A stretch of 64,000 nucleotides of DNA, from positions 1 to 64,000 of the forward strand of contig NZ_JAFFPU010000031.1 in NCBI RefSeq assembly GCF_016919175.1, read 5' to 3'. Shown here one piece after another: positions 21,431-35,164 of this stretch (positions are counted from its first letter, which is position 1; each line of letters begins with the position of its first letter). This DNA is from Leptospira ainlahdjerensis. GTDB lineage: Bacteria; Spirochaetota; Leptospiria; Leptospirales; Leptospiraceae. The position numbers and the translations under genes are program-made. Under the pieces are notes generated by a model that was given only the letters and a program-made list of their open reading frames with translations, did no database searches and was not told the DNA's origin.

Positions 21431-23473
21431 TTAAACCGAAGTAAAAAATTGAGGATGAGAGAGAATCGTTTTTTCCCAAGTTTGATTTTCTTCCTCGTTC
21501 CATCCTTCTCTAAAACGCGCGTGACTTCTTTCTCTTCTTCGCAACCATTCGTCTCCGAGAAGTTGTGAAATCTCCTCTTCGCTTTCGGGTCGTTTTGTGT
21601 AAGCGACCGTCGTTTCCGATTTGGGTCCGGTTCCCCTTCCCTTCCCTACCCAAAAACCAGCGTAGAGAAATGAAGAACGCACCGCCGTAGAAGCCGAATA
21701 CGTGACGAGCATCGTATTTTTAGAATCGCCCCGTAAGAATCGAAAAAGTTCTTTTAGAAAATCTGCCTCCCAAAGTTTCGAATCCGTTTTGAAAGAGAAC
21801 GGATCATAAAAGATCAAATCTGGAACTTTTTGAGTTTGATAGGTTTGTGCAAAGTCGCCAAAGACCAGATTCCAACTTAGATTTTTTTCAGGAGAGATCC
21901 AACTTTCTTTATCCAGAATCGCTCTTGGAGCCTTATGAAATAGATGAGGAAAACATCCGATATTTCTCATGGCGAGACGAAATGGATCCAAATCACATTC
22001 AAAACTGATCATATTCATAGCGGCGGGGGAATCTAATTCTTCCCAGCAACGGATCGCCGCCATTGAATTTGTTGCCGCGCCCAAACCAACATCCCAAATC
22101 ACGAAGGTTTGAACGGACTCGGATGAATAAGGGGATTCGTTCCGCTTGGAAAGTTTTTCCGAAAGTTTTGACTGTTCGACATAAAGCAACTTAGCTTCTT
22201 GGGAAGGATTGTTCACCGAATGCATAGTTTCGCCGGAACTTCTCTGACGAACGCTCCAGTACCTTCCTTCTTTGTTTTCTCGAATCTCATAGTCTCCGAG
22301 GATTCTTTTTCTCTGAGCTTTTGGAGTTCTTTTTTTGTGTAAGGATGGATCTACGTTGTCGCTTCGAATCAGTTCTTCCTTTTTGTGTGAATAGTAAGAA
22401 GAAAAATTCCCTTCAAAGATATGAGCGCGCATTTCCGCCATGAGGCGATGGTAAAAATTCAGATTATGCATCGCAATCAGATGCCATCCTAAAATTTCAC
22501 TCGTTTTGATCAGGTGATGAAGATAAGAACGGGAATAATTTCGACAACAAGGACAATCGCAGTTTTCATCAAGTTTAGAATCCTCGAACTTATAAATGGT
22601 TCTGTGGAGTTGTAATTTTCCAACGCTTGTATAAGCGACTCCGTGTTGAGCGAGTTCAGTCGGAATCGTACAATCAAACATATCCACACCTCTGTGAACC
22701 GCCTCTAAAAGATCGATAGGAGTTCCAACACCCATCAAATAACGAGGAAGATTTTTCGGAAGTAAAGATGCCGAGAGTTCGCAGAAATCGTTTCTTTCCT
22801 CTTTTGTTTCTCCGACTGCCAGACCTCCGATCGCAAAACCGTCAAAAGGTATCTGTGTCAGAATATTTGCGCTTTGTTTTCTAAGATCGGGAAAACAAGC
22901 GCCTTGAACAATTCCGAACAAAGACTGGGGAGAATCCCCTCTTGCGTCCAGACTACGTTTCGCCCAACGATGTGTGATCTCCATCGCGTCTTTTGCCTTC
23001 GTATAATCGGAAGTAGACGGAATACACTGATCTAAGACCATCATGATATCCGATCCGATCGCTTTCTGCATATCGATGCTGAGTTCGGGGGAAAGAAGAA
23101 TCATCTTTCCGTCCACGTAACTTCGAAAAAGAGCTCCTTCTTCGGTCATCTTCCTGGAATTCGGAAGACTAAAAATCTGAAATCCTCCCGAATCGGTAAG
23201 CACCGGAGAATCCCAATTCATAAATTTATGGATTCCGCCGATTTTACGAAACACATCCGCACCCGGTCTTAGAAGAAGATGATATGTGTTCGCCAAAAGA
23301 ACTCTCGAACCCATCGCCTTTAGAGAATCTACCGTCTGCGCTCTTACTGTGGCTTGGGTTCCAACGGGCATAAAGATAGGAGTTTGCACTTTCCCGTGTA
23401 AGGTAGTGAACGTCGCTGCGCGAGCATTGGAATGAGGAGCCTCGGCTTCGAGGAGGAAGTTTAATCGAGACAT
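21431..23473 (-). CDS. tgt: tRNA-guanine transglycosylase fused to MnmC-like methyltransferase
   Basis: A 680-residue fusion. Residues 1-385 are a Tgt, which exchanges guanine-34 of QUN-anticodon tRNAs for a queuosine precursor. They show VLTDSGGFQIFSL, MVLDQC, GIVQGACFPDLR, DGFAIGGLAVGE, the nucleophile in DMFDC (Asp267), and a zinc site CDCPCC...H. The RNA-contacting PTRxAR motif is instead PTELAQ (Glu273, Gln276). Residues 385-680 resemble the methyltransferase domain of MnmC (PF05430-like): SAM motif DVGLGAATN, FYDPFSFKTDSKLWE, and LVTYSASTAVRSSFLYAGF followed by GKGRGTGPKSETTVAYTK. MnmC finishes mnm5U at the same wobble position. No FAD domain is present. No preQ1 riboswitch is evident upstream. 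The fusion is visible in sequence; substrate is inferred. Confidence 0.85.
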   Translation of the reverse strand: MSRLNFLLEAEAPHSNARAATFTTLHGKVQTPIFMPVGTQATVRAQTVDSLKAMGSRVLLANTYHLLLRPGADVFRKIGGIHKFMNWDSPVLTDSGGFQIFSLPNSRKMTEEGALFRSYVDGKMILLSPELSIDMQKAIGSDIMMVLDQCIPSTSDYTKAKDAMEITHRWAKRSLDARGDSPQSLFGIVQGACFPDLRKQSANILTQIPFDGFAIGGLAVGETKEERNDFCELSASLLPKNLPRYLMGVGTPIDLLEAVHRGVDMFDCTIPTELAQHGVAYTSVGKLQLHRTIYKFEDSKLDENCDCPCCRNYSRSYLHHLIKTSEILGWHLIAMHNLNFYHRLMAEMRAHIFEGNFSSYYSHKKEELIRSDNVDPSLHKKRTPKAQRKRILGDYEIRENKEGRYWSVRQRSSGETMHSVNNPSQEAKLLYVEQSKLSEKLSKRNESPYSSESVQTFVIWDVGLGAATNSMAAIRCWEELDSPAAMNMISFECDLDPFRLAMRNIGCFPHLFHKAPRAILDKESWISPEKNLSWNLVFGDFAQTYQTQKVPDLIFYDPFSFKTDSKLWEADFLKELFRFLRGDSKNTMLVTYSASTAVRSSFLYAGFWVGKGRGTGPKSETTVAYTKRPESEEEISQLLGDEWLRRRERSHARFREGWNEEENQTWEKTILSHPQFFTSV

Positions 23474-23836
23474 GTTAGGAGGAATTTTTTACCTTTTAGC
23501 ACGAGACTAAATATATTTTTAGATCATCGTTTATGGGCGCTCCGCAGAGGAAAGGAGTTTACGGTCTCAGAAAACAAAGGATTAAAATTTTCTTTAGCGA
23601 TTTTAGGCGATAAACCTTCTTTGTCCTTGTTCGATCGCTTTCCAAAGTGCGTTTGCAGAAAAGGGTTTTGTTCGTATCGAATCGGATCTTTCTAAGTCAT
23701 ACAAACTTTGCTTTATTCGAAACCTATATCACTGTTCGCATCGGTAATTTTCTTTTCGAATCTTAAAGCAAAGAATCTTAGATAAACTCCGTTTCCATCG
23801 ACGATCGAAATATCCGAATCGATAGAACCAAAAGTA
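23474..23836. other. Intergenic region upstream of tgt
   Basis: No recognisable gene or riboswitch. On the minus strand, a stop-free run of about 48 codons follows the lipoprotein stop in another frame and reads like coding sequence (VYLRFFALRFEKK), but it has no start codon and both ends are stops. An AGGAGG at 23477-23482 faces the plus strand with no gene behind it. Confidence 0.3.
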
Positions 23837-24493
23837 TCACTTTCTACGAATGACTTCTTTTTTTAATTCTTCTTTCACCGCGTCGCGATTGCTACCGACT
23901 TTGTTTTTAAGCTCCAGTGTATAATGAATTTGGAATTTTGTCACCACGGGCTTTTCTTCCGAGTGTTCCATCGACCAACGTGTAACGTCGTTTTGTACGA
24001 TTTTTGCGAGATCGTTGATTCTGGGAACTCTCGTATTAAAACGGATCGTCTCGAAGGCTCCGGTATTTCCGTTTAATACGACGATGATGATTCCGTCGTC
24101 GATAAAGTTGATCTTATTATAACGAACCAATTCTTCGCTGATGAGCGCGTCTCCTCCCTTGTCCACTTTTCGTTTGATGTGTTTGGAACCCCTAAGCTGA
24201 CGAAGTTGATATCCGTCGCTAGAAATATGTACTCGAAAGTATTCCAGCGGATCCTTGGAAGGTTTGAGAAACGCGGGGTGATCTCCCGTATTCAAGGAAA
24301 TTTCCTTTCCTTCCTCGTCCAAAACGACTTCGTTTTCTCCTGCCGGATTGGGAACCGGCTCGGTTTTAACCGATTCTCCATCGGGTGTTTTCGTATTTCC
24401 CGCCGAACAGGAAAGGATTCCGAGTCCGCTCCAAGTGATCCCTACGATCAGAATAATTTTTGTAAATGTGAACTTTGTTTTTATACCCGACAT
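23837..24493 (-). CDS. Hypothetical lipoprotein
   Basis: A 218-residue secreted protein I cannot name. The N-terminus (MSGIKTKFTFTKIILIVGI) is a signal peptide ending in the lipobox-like GILSC, so Cys29 is probably lipidated, with Ser-Ala-Gly following. A flexible Pro/Glu linker leads to a soluble domain with IIIVVLNGNTGAFETIRFNT, and the C-terminus is a charged helix (DAVKEELKKEVIRRK). No known domain is recognised. It lies between mgtE and tgt, all on the minus strand but separated by about 80 and 360 bases. Confidence 0.75.
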   Translation of the reverse strand: MSGIKTKFTFTKIILIVGITWSGLGILSCSAGNTKTPDGESVKTEPVPNPAGENEVVLDEEGKEISLNTGDHPAFLKPSKDPLEYFRVHISSDGYQLRQLRGSKHIKRKVDKGGDALISEELVRYNKINFIDDGIIIVVLNGNTGAFETIRFNTRVPRINDLAKIVQNDVTRWSMEHSEEKPVVTKFQIHYTLELKNKVGSNRDAVKEELKKEVIRRK

Positions 24494-24575
24494 CGATTTT
24501 ATTCTCCGAAACTAAATTCTATTCTAAAATAACTCATTCTCACTTTTGCATCCTCCGTTTATCCGGAATACCACA

Positions 24576-25967
<1,392 letters not shown>

Positions 25968-26044
25968 AAATTCTCCCCGAGAAATGGTTTCAAAGAACAG
26001 GATTGAAAACTTTCCAGACCGATCAATGAATTTCCATCCGAACT

Positions 26045-26076
<32 letters not shown>

Positions 26077-26114
26077 TAAACTGTTCCATCGTAGAAACAC
26101 AGGGTGTCTTTACA

Positions 26115-27137
26115 ATGAAATCGTTTTTGACCGAATCTTTCTTCTTATTCTTGGTTCTTCTTCTCTCCATCCGCCCTCTTTCCGCGGACACATTCTATTA
26201 TCCCTGGGAATACAACAAGGTCTACAACGAGAAGATCGCCCTGGAAATCGAATTGGATTCCCTAAGAACCAGATACAGAAATGAAACCGAAAATTTTAAA
26301 AAAGAAAAACTGGATATAGAATCCAAAATTCGCTCGTTAGAAGAATTATTGGCGAGGGAGAAAGAATTCAGATCGAAGGACAACGACCTGAGCGAAGAGA
26401 AAATAAAGGCTCTTGAAAATCAGATCGCCGTTTTAAAAGCCAAGAGTACCAACAAAGAAAAGGAACTGATCGAAGAAAACGAAAGACAAGCCAAAAAGTT
26501 TCGGGAACTCCTGGAGAATCTAAAGGAAGAACTCGAAAAAGAAAGAGCCGCTTGTCAAAAAAAGACCGAAAGTCTACAGAAAGAATACGAAAAAAAGATC
26601 GGCGATCTCGAAGCAAGAATCCTTTCCTTAAACGATGAAATCTCCAAACTCAAAAATCTTTCGGAAAATCAAAAGAAAGAATTGGATCGACTTTCCGAAC
26701 AAGCCAACGAATTGGAAAACAAACTGACTGATGAAATCAAAAAGGGTCAAATCCGTCTCAAACGATTCCACAATCGTCTCGTGATCAATATCGACGATAA
26801 AATCTCCTTTGATTCCGGATCGGCCGATCTCAAAAAAGCGATTCTTCCCGCTCTGGATAAGATCAAAGATATTCTTGTGAATTATCCGGGAAACCTGATC
26901 ATCATCGAAGGACATACGGACAACGTTCCGATCCGAACCAAGAAGTTCGCGGACAACTGGCAGTTGTCCGGAGAAAGAGCCCTTTCGGTGCTGCATTACT
27001 TTTTAGAAAATAAAAACCTAGACGCGAGAAATCTATCTCTTGCGGGTTATGGAGAATTCCAACCGATCGTGTCTAACGATACTCCGGAAAACCGCGCTCT
27101 CAACCGAAGAGTCGATATCGTAGTTGTTCCTCGTTGA
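26115..27137 (+). CDS. OmpA-family peptidoglycan-binding protein with coiled coil
   Basis: A 340-residue exported protein. The signal peptide (SFFLFLVLLLSIRPLSA) is followed by a long heptad-rich coiled coil (about residues 35-220, many Glu/Lys). The C-terminal OmpA/MotB domain (about 230-340) has IIIEGHTDNVPIRTKKFADN, NWQLSGERALSVLHYF and NRALNRRVDIVVV, which bind diaminopimelate in peptidoglycan. No membrane barrel is present, so it resembles a periplasmic spacer protein tethering to the wall rather than true OmpA. Its stop codon overlaps the start of the downstream cation transporter (TGATG), which implies coupled translation. Confidence 0.9.
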   Translation: MKSFLTESFFLFLVLLLSIRPLSADTFYYPWEYNKVYNEKIALEIELDSLRTRYRNETENFKKEKLDIESKIRSLEELLAREKEFRSKDNDLSEEKIKALENQIAVLKAKSTNKEKELIEENERQAKKFRELLENLKEELEKERAACQKKTESLQKEYEKKIGDLEARILSLNDEISKLKNLSENQKKELDRLSEQANELENKLTDEIKKGQIRLKRFHNRLVINIDDKISFDSGSADLKKAILPALDKIKDILVNYPGNLIIIEGHTDNVPIRTKKFADNWQLSGERALSVLHYFLENKNLDARNLSLAGYGEFQPIVSNDTPENRALNRRVDIVVVPR

Positions 27138-28102
27138 TGGATGATTTTTTTCAACTCCACCACGTAGAAAGAAGCCAGGAAAAGGGTCTGAAACGATCCA
27201 TTCTTTTGGCGATTTTTGTTTCTCTTACAATCTTTGTCGTTGAAGTCGTAGGAGGAATTCAGAGCGGAAGTATCGCGCTTCTTGCGGATGCAGGCCATAT
27301 CATCACGGATGCGATCGCACTTTCTCTTTCGTTGATCGCGGTTTTACTCGCGTCGCAAAAGCCGAATTCTAAGTTTTCGTTCGGCTATTATCGAATCGAA
27401 ATTTTAACTTCTCTCGTGAATTCGATTTTGATTTTTGGAATTTCTATTTATATCTTTTATGAGGCGATCGAACGATTTCAGAATCAAAAAGAAATCCTGA
27501 GTCTTCGAATGTTGATCTTTAGTTCGAGCGGAATCGTTTTGAATCTGATCAGCGCCTGGATTTTATTTCGTTTTAGCAAAGAGAACATCAATATCAAGTC
27601 CGCTTATATTCACGTTCTAAGCGACCTTCTCGCAACGGCCGGAGTTTTGTTCGGCGCGATTCTGATCTATTTTACGCAGTGGAATTGGATCGATCCTTTG
27701 ATTTCCATTTTGATTTCCGTTCTGATCTTCCGTTCCGCTTGGGGAATATTCGGCGAAAGCCTTTCTGTTCTTTTGGAATCGTCTCCTCCTACATTCGATA
27801 TTCCTCATATACTGGAACACCTTAGAAAGATTTCCGGAATCCAAAAAATTCTGGATTATCATTTCTGGGCGATTACAAGAGGAGTTCACGCTTGTACTCT
27901 GCGCCTTTCCGTAACGGATCTAAAAACTTCGGGGGAAATCGTTTTTCAAACGCAGCAAATCCTCAAATCCGAATTTGGAATTGATTTTGTGACGGTTCAG
28001 TGTGAAGAATCGGAACTTACAAAAAGAATCGGTGCATTAGAGGTTCGTGATTCTCACGGACCTCAGAAGGGACATCACGGACATCATCACCATCATCATT
28101 GA
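27137..28102 (+). CDS. Cation diffusion facilitator (Zn2+/Co2+ type) transporter
   Basis: A 321-residue CDF antiporter that exports divalent metals (probably zinc) from the cytoplasm. Six membrane segments are seen, with the metal site LLADAGHIITDA in TM2 and FGYYRIEILTSLVNS before TM3. A matching H-x3-D is visible in TM5 (YIHVLSDLLATAGV). The C-terminal cytoplasmic domain ends in a His tail GHHGHHHHHH that could bind metal. ATG 27137 overlaps the OmpA-like stop codon by one base; TTG 27134 is an alternative start. Convergent with the acyl-CoA-dehydrogenase-like gene. Confidence 0.92.
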   Translation: MDDFFQLHHVERSQEKGLKRSILLAIFVSLTIFVVEVVGGIQSGSIALLADAGHIITDAIALSLSLIAVLLASQKPNSKFSFGYYRIEILTSLVNSILIFGISIYIFYEAIERFQNQKEILSLRMLIFSSSGIVLNLISAWILFRFSKENINIKSAYIHVLSDLLATAGVLFGAILIYFTQWNWIDPLISILISVLIFRSAWGIFGESLSVLLESSPPTFDIPHILEHLRKISGIQKILDYHFWAITRGVHACTLRLSVTDLKTSGEIVFQTQQILKSEFGIDFVTVQCEESELTKRIGALEVRDSHGPQKGHHGHHHHHH

Positions 28103-28467
28103 GTTTTTAAATTTTAGAAGGAATCTCGAAATTATTTCTAAATCCGAGCCGCAAGTGTGAAACTTCGCAGATTGTCCATAGAACTCAAAAAAAAGAAAAC
28201 CGGTCCTCTGGAAAACCACAATCCATTGTGTGAGTTCCTACATACAAGATCCACTGACCTGGTTTTATGAATTTCAAATCACAGTCAATCTTTTCGATTT
28301 CGTTGGAGTTCCATCATTTATATTTTTGAAAAAGATCTCGATTCGTTTGAGAATCAATGTGCGGGGAGCGGCTTTGTGAAATTTTCTACTTCTAAAAATG
28401 GAATTCGAAATCTTTCCTGCCGAATACAAACGGCAAAAGAAGGTTTCAGAGAAAATCAAGTCGAACT
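28103..28467. other. Intergenic gap between convergent genes
   Basis: No gene is supported. Remnants of the dispersed repeat palindrome are visible as TGTGTGAGTTCCTACA near 28227-28242 and TTGGAGTTCCATCA near 28300, suggesting a decayed copy of the family. A weak TGCCG/CGGCA hairpin lies near 28421-28436. Confidence 0.4.
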
Positions 28468-29520
28468 TTAACGAAGAGCTCTGATCTTTTTCAAAATATT
28501 TTTTTGGTAAATCGGGGTTTTGCCCGGGTGAATGGAATAAAAAAGACCGATATCCGGAAACATCTTCGTCAATTCCACACTACTCACGCAGTCCGTAAAC
28601 CAAGAATAAATGAGATCGAGGGACGTTTCGTAACCGTAAGGATGAACTTCCTCCATCCTAAAACTCGGGTCGTTGTCCTTTTTACGCGAGATCTCCAAAA
28701 TTTTAGAATATAATAATTCTTGAATATCCAGAATTTTACCGGCGATCCTGGGATCGACGTTGTCTCGTTTTTCTCTGAGAAGAGTTTTTAAAATCAGATC
28801 GACATACCCGCAGAACAACGCAGAGGCGGAAAGCATTTCCGATAGATGAATTTCGGGCGCATATCCCTGATAGTTTAGAAAAATCAAATTCTCCGGAGGG
28901 AAGGATAAATTTTCACCCTTCAATCTGCAATGGGTCGCCTCTTTTGCGTATTCCAAATCGAAAAGTTCCACTTCCAAACCCGGTGTTTCTAAGGGAACGT
29001 AGATCACGTCGTAGGTGTCCTGAGGAGATTTAGCTACTACAAAAAATCCGCTGCAGTTCGCACCATTGGTCAAAAATGATTTTGTGAGGTTTAGAAGAAT
29101 TCGATTTCCTTCGATCGTGTAAGAACTCGTGATGTTCGAAATTCTTCCCTTCCACCCGGATTCGCTCACACCCATAGAAATAATATTTTTCCCCGTTCCA
29201 ACATCCTGAAGAAGAATTTTTACGATCTCGATTGTCCTTGCGCGATCGGGAAGCTTTTGTGTTTCGGTTTCGTTCGTGATTCCTTCGGAAACTAATTTTA
29301 GAATTTTTCCGGCTACGTTGGTCTGCGCCATGAGCGCGATTCCGATCCCGATTCCCCTGGGATAAGAACCGAGGGTGAAAATCTTTTTATGAAAGGTTTC
29401 AAAAGAACCGCCGAGGATCGCGTCGAAATATCCTTCTTCCACCAAATACGGAAGTGCGTTTCTAAAAACGCTACGATACTCTTCGGATGGAACGGAAGAG
29501 AGAAATTCTTTCAGATTCAT
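28468..29520 (-). CDS. Acyl-CoA dehydrogenase-like protein, probably non-catalytic
   Basis: A 350-residue cytoplasmic protein with acyl-CoA dehydrogenase layout. Residues 50-90 are helical. A middle segment, ISMGVSESGWKGRISNITSS then FLTNGANCSGFFVVAKS and the strand PGLEVELFDLEYAKEATHCR, matches the FAD-facing beta domain. A C-terminal four-helix region follows. The usual catalytic Glu segment near the C-terminus (YEGT-type) is absent; the corresponding region reads MFPDIGLFYSIHPGKTPIYQ. It may be a divergent enzyme or a structural paralogue. ATG 29520 lies 7 bases after the uvrA stop, suggesting co-transcription. Fold assignment is by pattern, with moderate certainty. Confidence 0.65.
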   Translation of the reverse strand: MNLKEFLSSVPSEEYRSVFRNALPYLVEEGYFDAILGGSFETFHKKIFTLGSYPRGIGIGIALMAQTNVAGKILKLVSEGITNETETQKLPDRARTIEIVKILLQDVGTGKNIISMGVSESGWKGRISNITSSYTIEGNRILLNLTKSFLTNGANCSGFFVVAKSPQDTYDVIYVPLETPGLEVELFDLEYAKEATHCRLKGENLSFPPENLIFLNYQGYAPEIHLSEMLSASALFCGYVDLILKTLLREKRDNVDPRIAGKILDIQELLYSKILEISRKKDNDPSFRMEEVHPYGYETSLDLIYSWFTDCVSSVELTKMFPDIGLFYSIHPGKTPIYQKNILKKIRALR

Positions 29521-29527
29521 AAAGACC

Positions 29528-32365
<2,838 letters not shown>

Positions 32366-32475
32366 TGAATTACCCTCTCACTTTTTAGAATTTATAGCTT
32401 GCGAAAATCTGAAAACTCCTTTCCTAAAACAAATTCTTCTTTTTCAAGAGGAAACCGGTTCCGATACTGGCTTTC

Positions 32476-34227
32476 ATGTTTCGAAATTTTCTCAAATTCG
32501 TCTTTTTACCTGTTCGTCTGATTTTCCAACTCGTTCGTTGGATTCGATTTCGATTCTTTCGAGGCAATCACTACTTTCTAGAGATTCCTTCCGAATTCTC
32601 AAACTACCGAAAGTCTTTCTTTATGAGACTACTTTCCTCCAAAGACGAGGATCTTTTTTTCACCGAATTCTTATTGGAATTAAAACTGCTCTCACAAATC
32701 CCCGGTTTGAAAAAAATTTCCATTCTGATACAACAACCCGAATACGGATTTGGAGAAACGCTGAGCATCGGAGAAAGACTTCAAATTTTGAAAGAATCCG
32801 GTATCGAACTCGAAGGTTTCGCTTTAACCGGAGGACTCAAATCTCTCTTTCTTTTAGGAATTTGTAATACTCGATTCTGTTCGGAGGCATCCGAATTTTT
32901 TCCGGTTCTTCCATCGGCCGAATCCTTCTTTTTCGGGAACGCCGGAAAAAAATGGGGAGTCAAAGTTGAGACCTTTCAAAGCGGTCCTTATAAATCCTTC
33001 GGAGAATCCTTTCAGAGGGATAAGTTTTCTCCCAAGGCAAAGGAGAATCTGGTATTTCTTCTCAAACAGATGACAACGGATCTGGAGAATCTCTTTCAAC
33101 GTTATACGAAATTCTCGTTAAAAACATTCTCTGAACCTTTTTTATCAGCAAAGGTTTTGAAGGAAAGAAAGTTCATTACCGGATTCTTAAATGAAGAGGA
33201 CTTTCGGGAGAATTTTCTCTACGAGGCTTATACAAACGAAGGAGAAAAACAAAAACCCATCACAAAGGAACTGACTCTTTCTTCCTTATATCGATTTACA
33301 AAATTAAGAAATTTTAAAGTATTTTCTCGCCGAGAACCGATCGTGGCGGTTCTTCCGTTAAAAGGAAATATCCACCATGATACTTTGGGAAAAGGGGAAG
33401 GAAAGACGGAAGGAATTTCGTATCACTCCGTAAAAAACGCCCTCAAAGAACTCAGAGAGGAAAACGCCGTGAAGGCGGTGATTCTGGAAGTAGATTCTCC
33501 CGGAGGGTCCGCCTTTGTTTCGGAGTTGCTCTATCAGGAAATCCTAAAGTTATCCAAGAAAAAAATAGTTTACGCGTACGTTCAGAACGTATCCGCGAGC
33601 GGAGGTTATTATCTTTCCTGCGCGGCTTCAAAGATCTATTCTTCTCCTTACAGTATTGTCGGGAGTATCGGAAGTATTTCCCTTCGAATGGATCTCAAAA
33701 ACCTGTATTCTAAGTTAGGCGTAACAAAGGATCGAGTCGGATTCTATAAATACAGAGATTTACTTTCAGAATACGGACCGATCCACTCGGATTCGAAAAA
33801 ACTCATGGAACAGGAAATCCGTGAATCTGAGGGTCTATTTTACAAACGTGTGGCGGAAGCTCGAAAAATTCAAGTTTCCACATTGGATCAAAGATTCGGT
33901 CAGGGAAGAGTTTTTACCGCGAGTCAATTTCTTAAAGACAAGATGATTGATTCCATCACTGATTTTTTAGGACTTGTGGAGGATATCAAACAAGAACTCA
34001 AAACGGAACGAGTTCAACTACAATACCTTCCGACCCTTTTTACGTTCCAGAGTTTTATAAAATCTTTGAGACCGAGTTTTTTAAGCGTGATGGGGTTTGG
34101 TAAGAATGGAATTCTTCCGTCTTGGATGGATGAAAATCTTACGAACGTGGAAGATACTTTAAAAAAGAAATTTCTTTTTTCGGAAGGTGAAATTCTATTT
34201 CGATCCAAGTTTTGGACTCAAGGATAA
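32476..34227 (+). CDS. sppA: Signal-peptide peptidase SppA-like serine protease (S49)
   Basis: A 583-residue membrane-associated protease that digests cleaved signal peptides. An amphipathic/hydrophobic N-terminus (FLKFVFLPVRLIFQLVRWI) likely anchors it. The N-terminal half is a degenerate ClpP/crotonase-like domain. The C-terminal half carries IVAVLPLKGNIHHD, VILEVDSPGGSAFVSELLYQ and SASGGYYLSCAASKIYSSP with the catalytic serine near Ser375, plus GSIGSI. The size matches the long, two-domain E. coli-type SppA. The general-base lysine would lie in the N-terminal half in this type, and I cannot point to it. Its stop abuts the convergent TsaC stop with no base between. Confidence 0.85.
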   Translation: MFRNFLKFVFLPVRLIFQLVRWIRFRFFRGNHYFLEIPSEFSNYRKSFFMRLLSSKDEDLFFTEFLLELKLLSQIPGLKKISILIQQPEYGFGETLSIGERLQILKESGIELEGFALTGGLKSLFLLGICNTRFCSEASEFFPVLPSAESFFFGNAGKKWGVKVETFQSGPYKSFGESFQRDKFSPKAKENLVFLLKQMTTDLENLFQRYTKFSLKTFSEPFLSAKVLKERKFITGFLNEEDFRENFLYEAYTNEGEKQKPITKELTLSSLYRFTKLRNFKVFSRREPIVAVLPLKGNIHHDTLGKGEGKTEGISYHSVKNALKELREENAVKAVILEVDSPGGSAFVSELLYQEILKLSKKKIVYAYVQNVSASGGYYLSCAASKIYSSPYSIVGSIGSISLRMDLKNLYSKLGVTKDRVGFYKYRDLLSEYGPIHSDSKKLMEQEIRESEGLFYKRVAEARKIQVSTLDQRFGQGRVFTASQFLKDKMIDSITDFLGLVEDIKQELKTERVQLQYLPTLFTFQSFIKSLRPSFLSVMGFGKNGILPSWMDENLTNVEDTLKKKFLFSEGEILFRSKFWTQG

Positions 34228-35164
34228 TCATTTCGAGGCGGCCTTTGTGATTCGATTCAAAAGGGCTTCCTTTCCTCTTCCTTCTTTCGGAATTTCACAA
34301 TAGGCTTCGGCGATTTTTTTCCGATCACATTCCACAAAAAAAGAATAGAGAAATTGCATATAGTCTTCGTTCGTAAAAACTTGAATTTGATAAGCGACAT
34401 CCTTATAAAATCGAAATCCGATCTGAGCCGCGTCCTGAGGCACGTTCTCCAGACTTTCCGTTAGAATTACCTTACAAATCGGCGCGTAGTGCCTGTATTT
34501 GAGTCCGGGACTGATCGGGGCTTCCGTTGAAACATTCTGCGTTTTGTCCTTCGATATCAACACTTGAAGTTCCGGAAGAATTTCTTTCAGATCTTGAAAG
34601 TCGACAAATCCGGGACGAAGCAGGATCGGCGGATCGGACGTAAAGTCGATCACAGTGGATTCGATTCCTATCTTCGGTTCTTCCCCTTTCAGAATACAAT
34701 CCACCTTCCCGGAAAATTCCTCTAAGATATATTCCATTTTTGTTAAGGACGGTTTTCCGGAAAGATTGGCCGAAGGGGCCGCGACGGGAACATTACAAAA
34801 TTCTAAAAAAGAACGCGCCGTTGGATTGGATGGAATTCGTACCGCGACCGTCTTCAGATCTGCGGTAAAAAGGTTCGGATCTTTTTTTGGAAAGATTCCC
34901 GTAATCGCACCCGGTGAAAATTTTTGAAAGACGAGTTCGCCGGCCAGGTTTACGGAAGCACAAGCTTTCAGGGCGGCGCTATTCTCAACGTGAAGAATGA
35001 GAGGATTATCGGAGGGTCTTTTTTTTACTTCGTAAATTCTTCTACAAGCTTTGTGATCGAAGGCGGAAGCGCCGATTCCATAAACGGTTTCGGTGGGAAA
35101 GACGACGAGCCCTCCCCGAAGCAAAACTTTTGCCGCTTCCAAGGGAGAGTCTGTGATGAGAGTG

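Noticed and set aside
23474..23560. preQ1 riboswitch ahead of tgt
   Set aside because: I could not find the expected stem and A-rich tail; the leader reads as plain sequence with an anti-SD-like TTCCTCC.
28081..28102. His-codon repeat at the end of the cation transporter as an artefact or tag
   Set aside because: His-rich tails are common in CDF proteins and here it ends a natural reading frame.
32366..32475. LexA/SOS box between uvrA and sppA
   Set aside because: No sequence here matches a palindromic SOS box I would trust.
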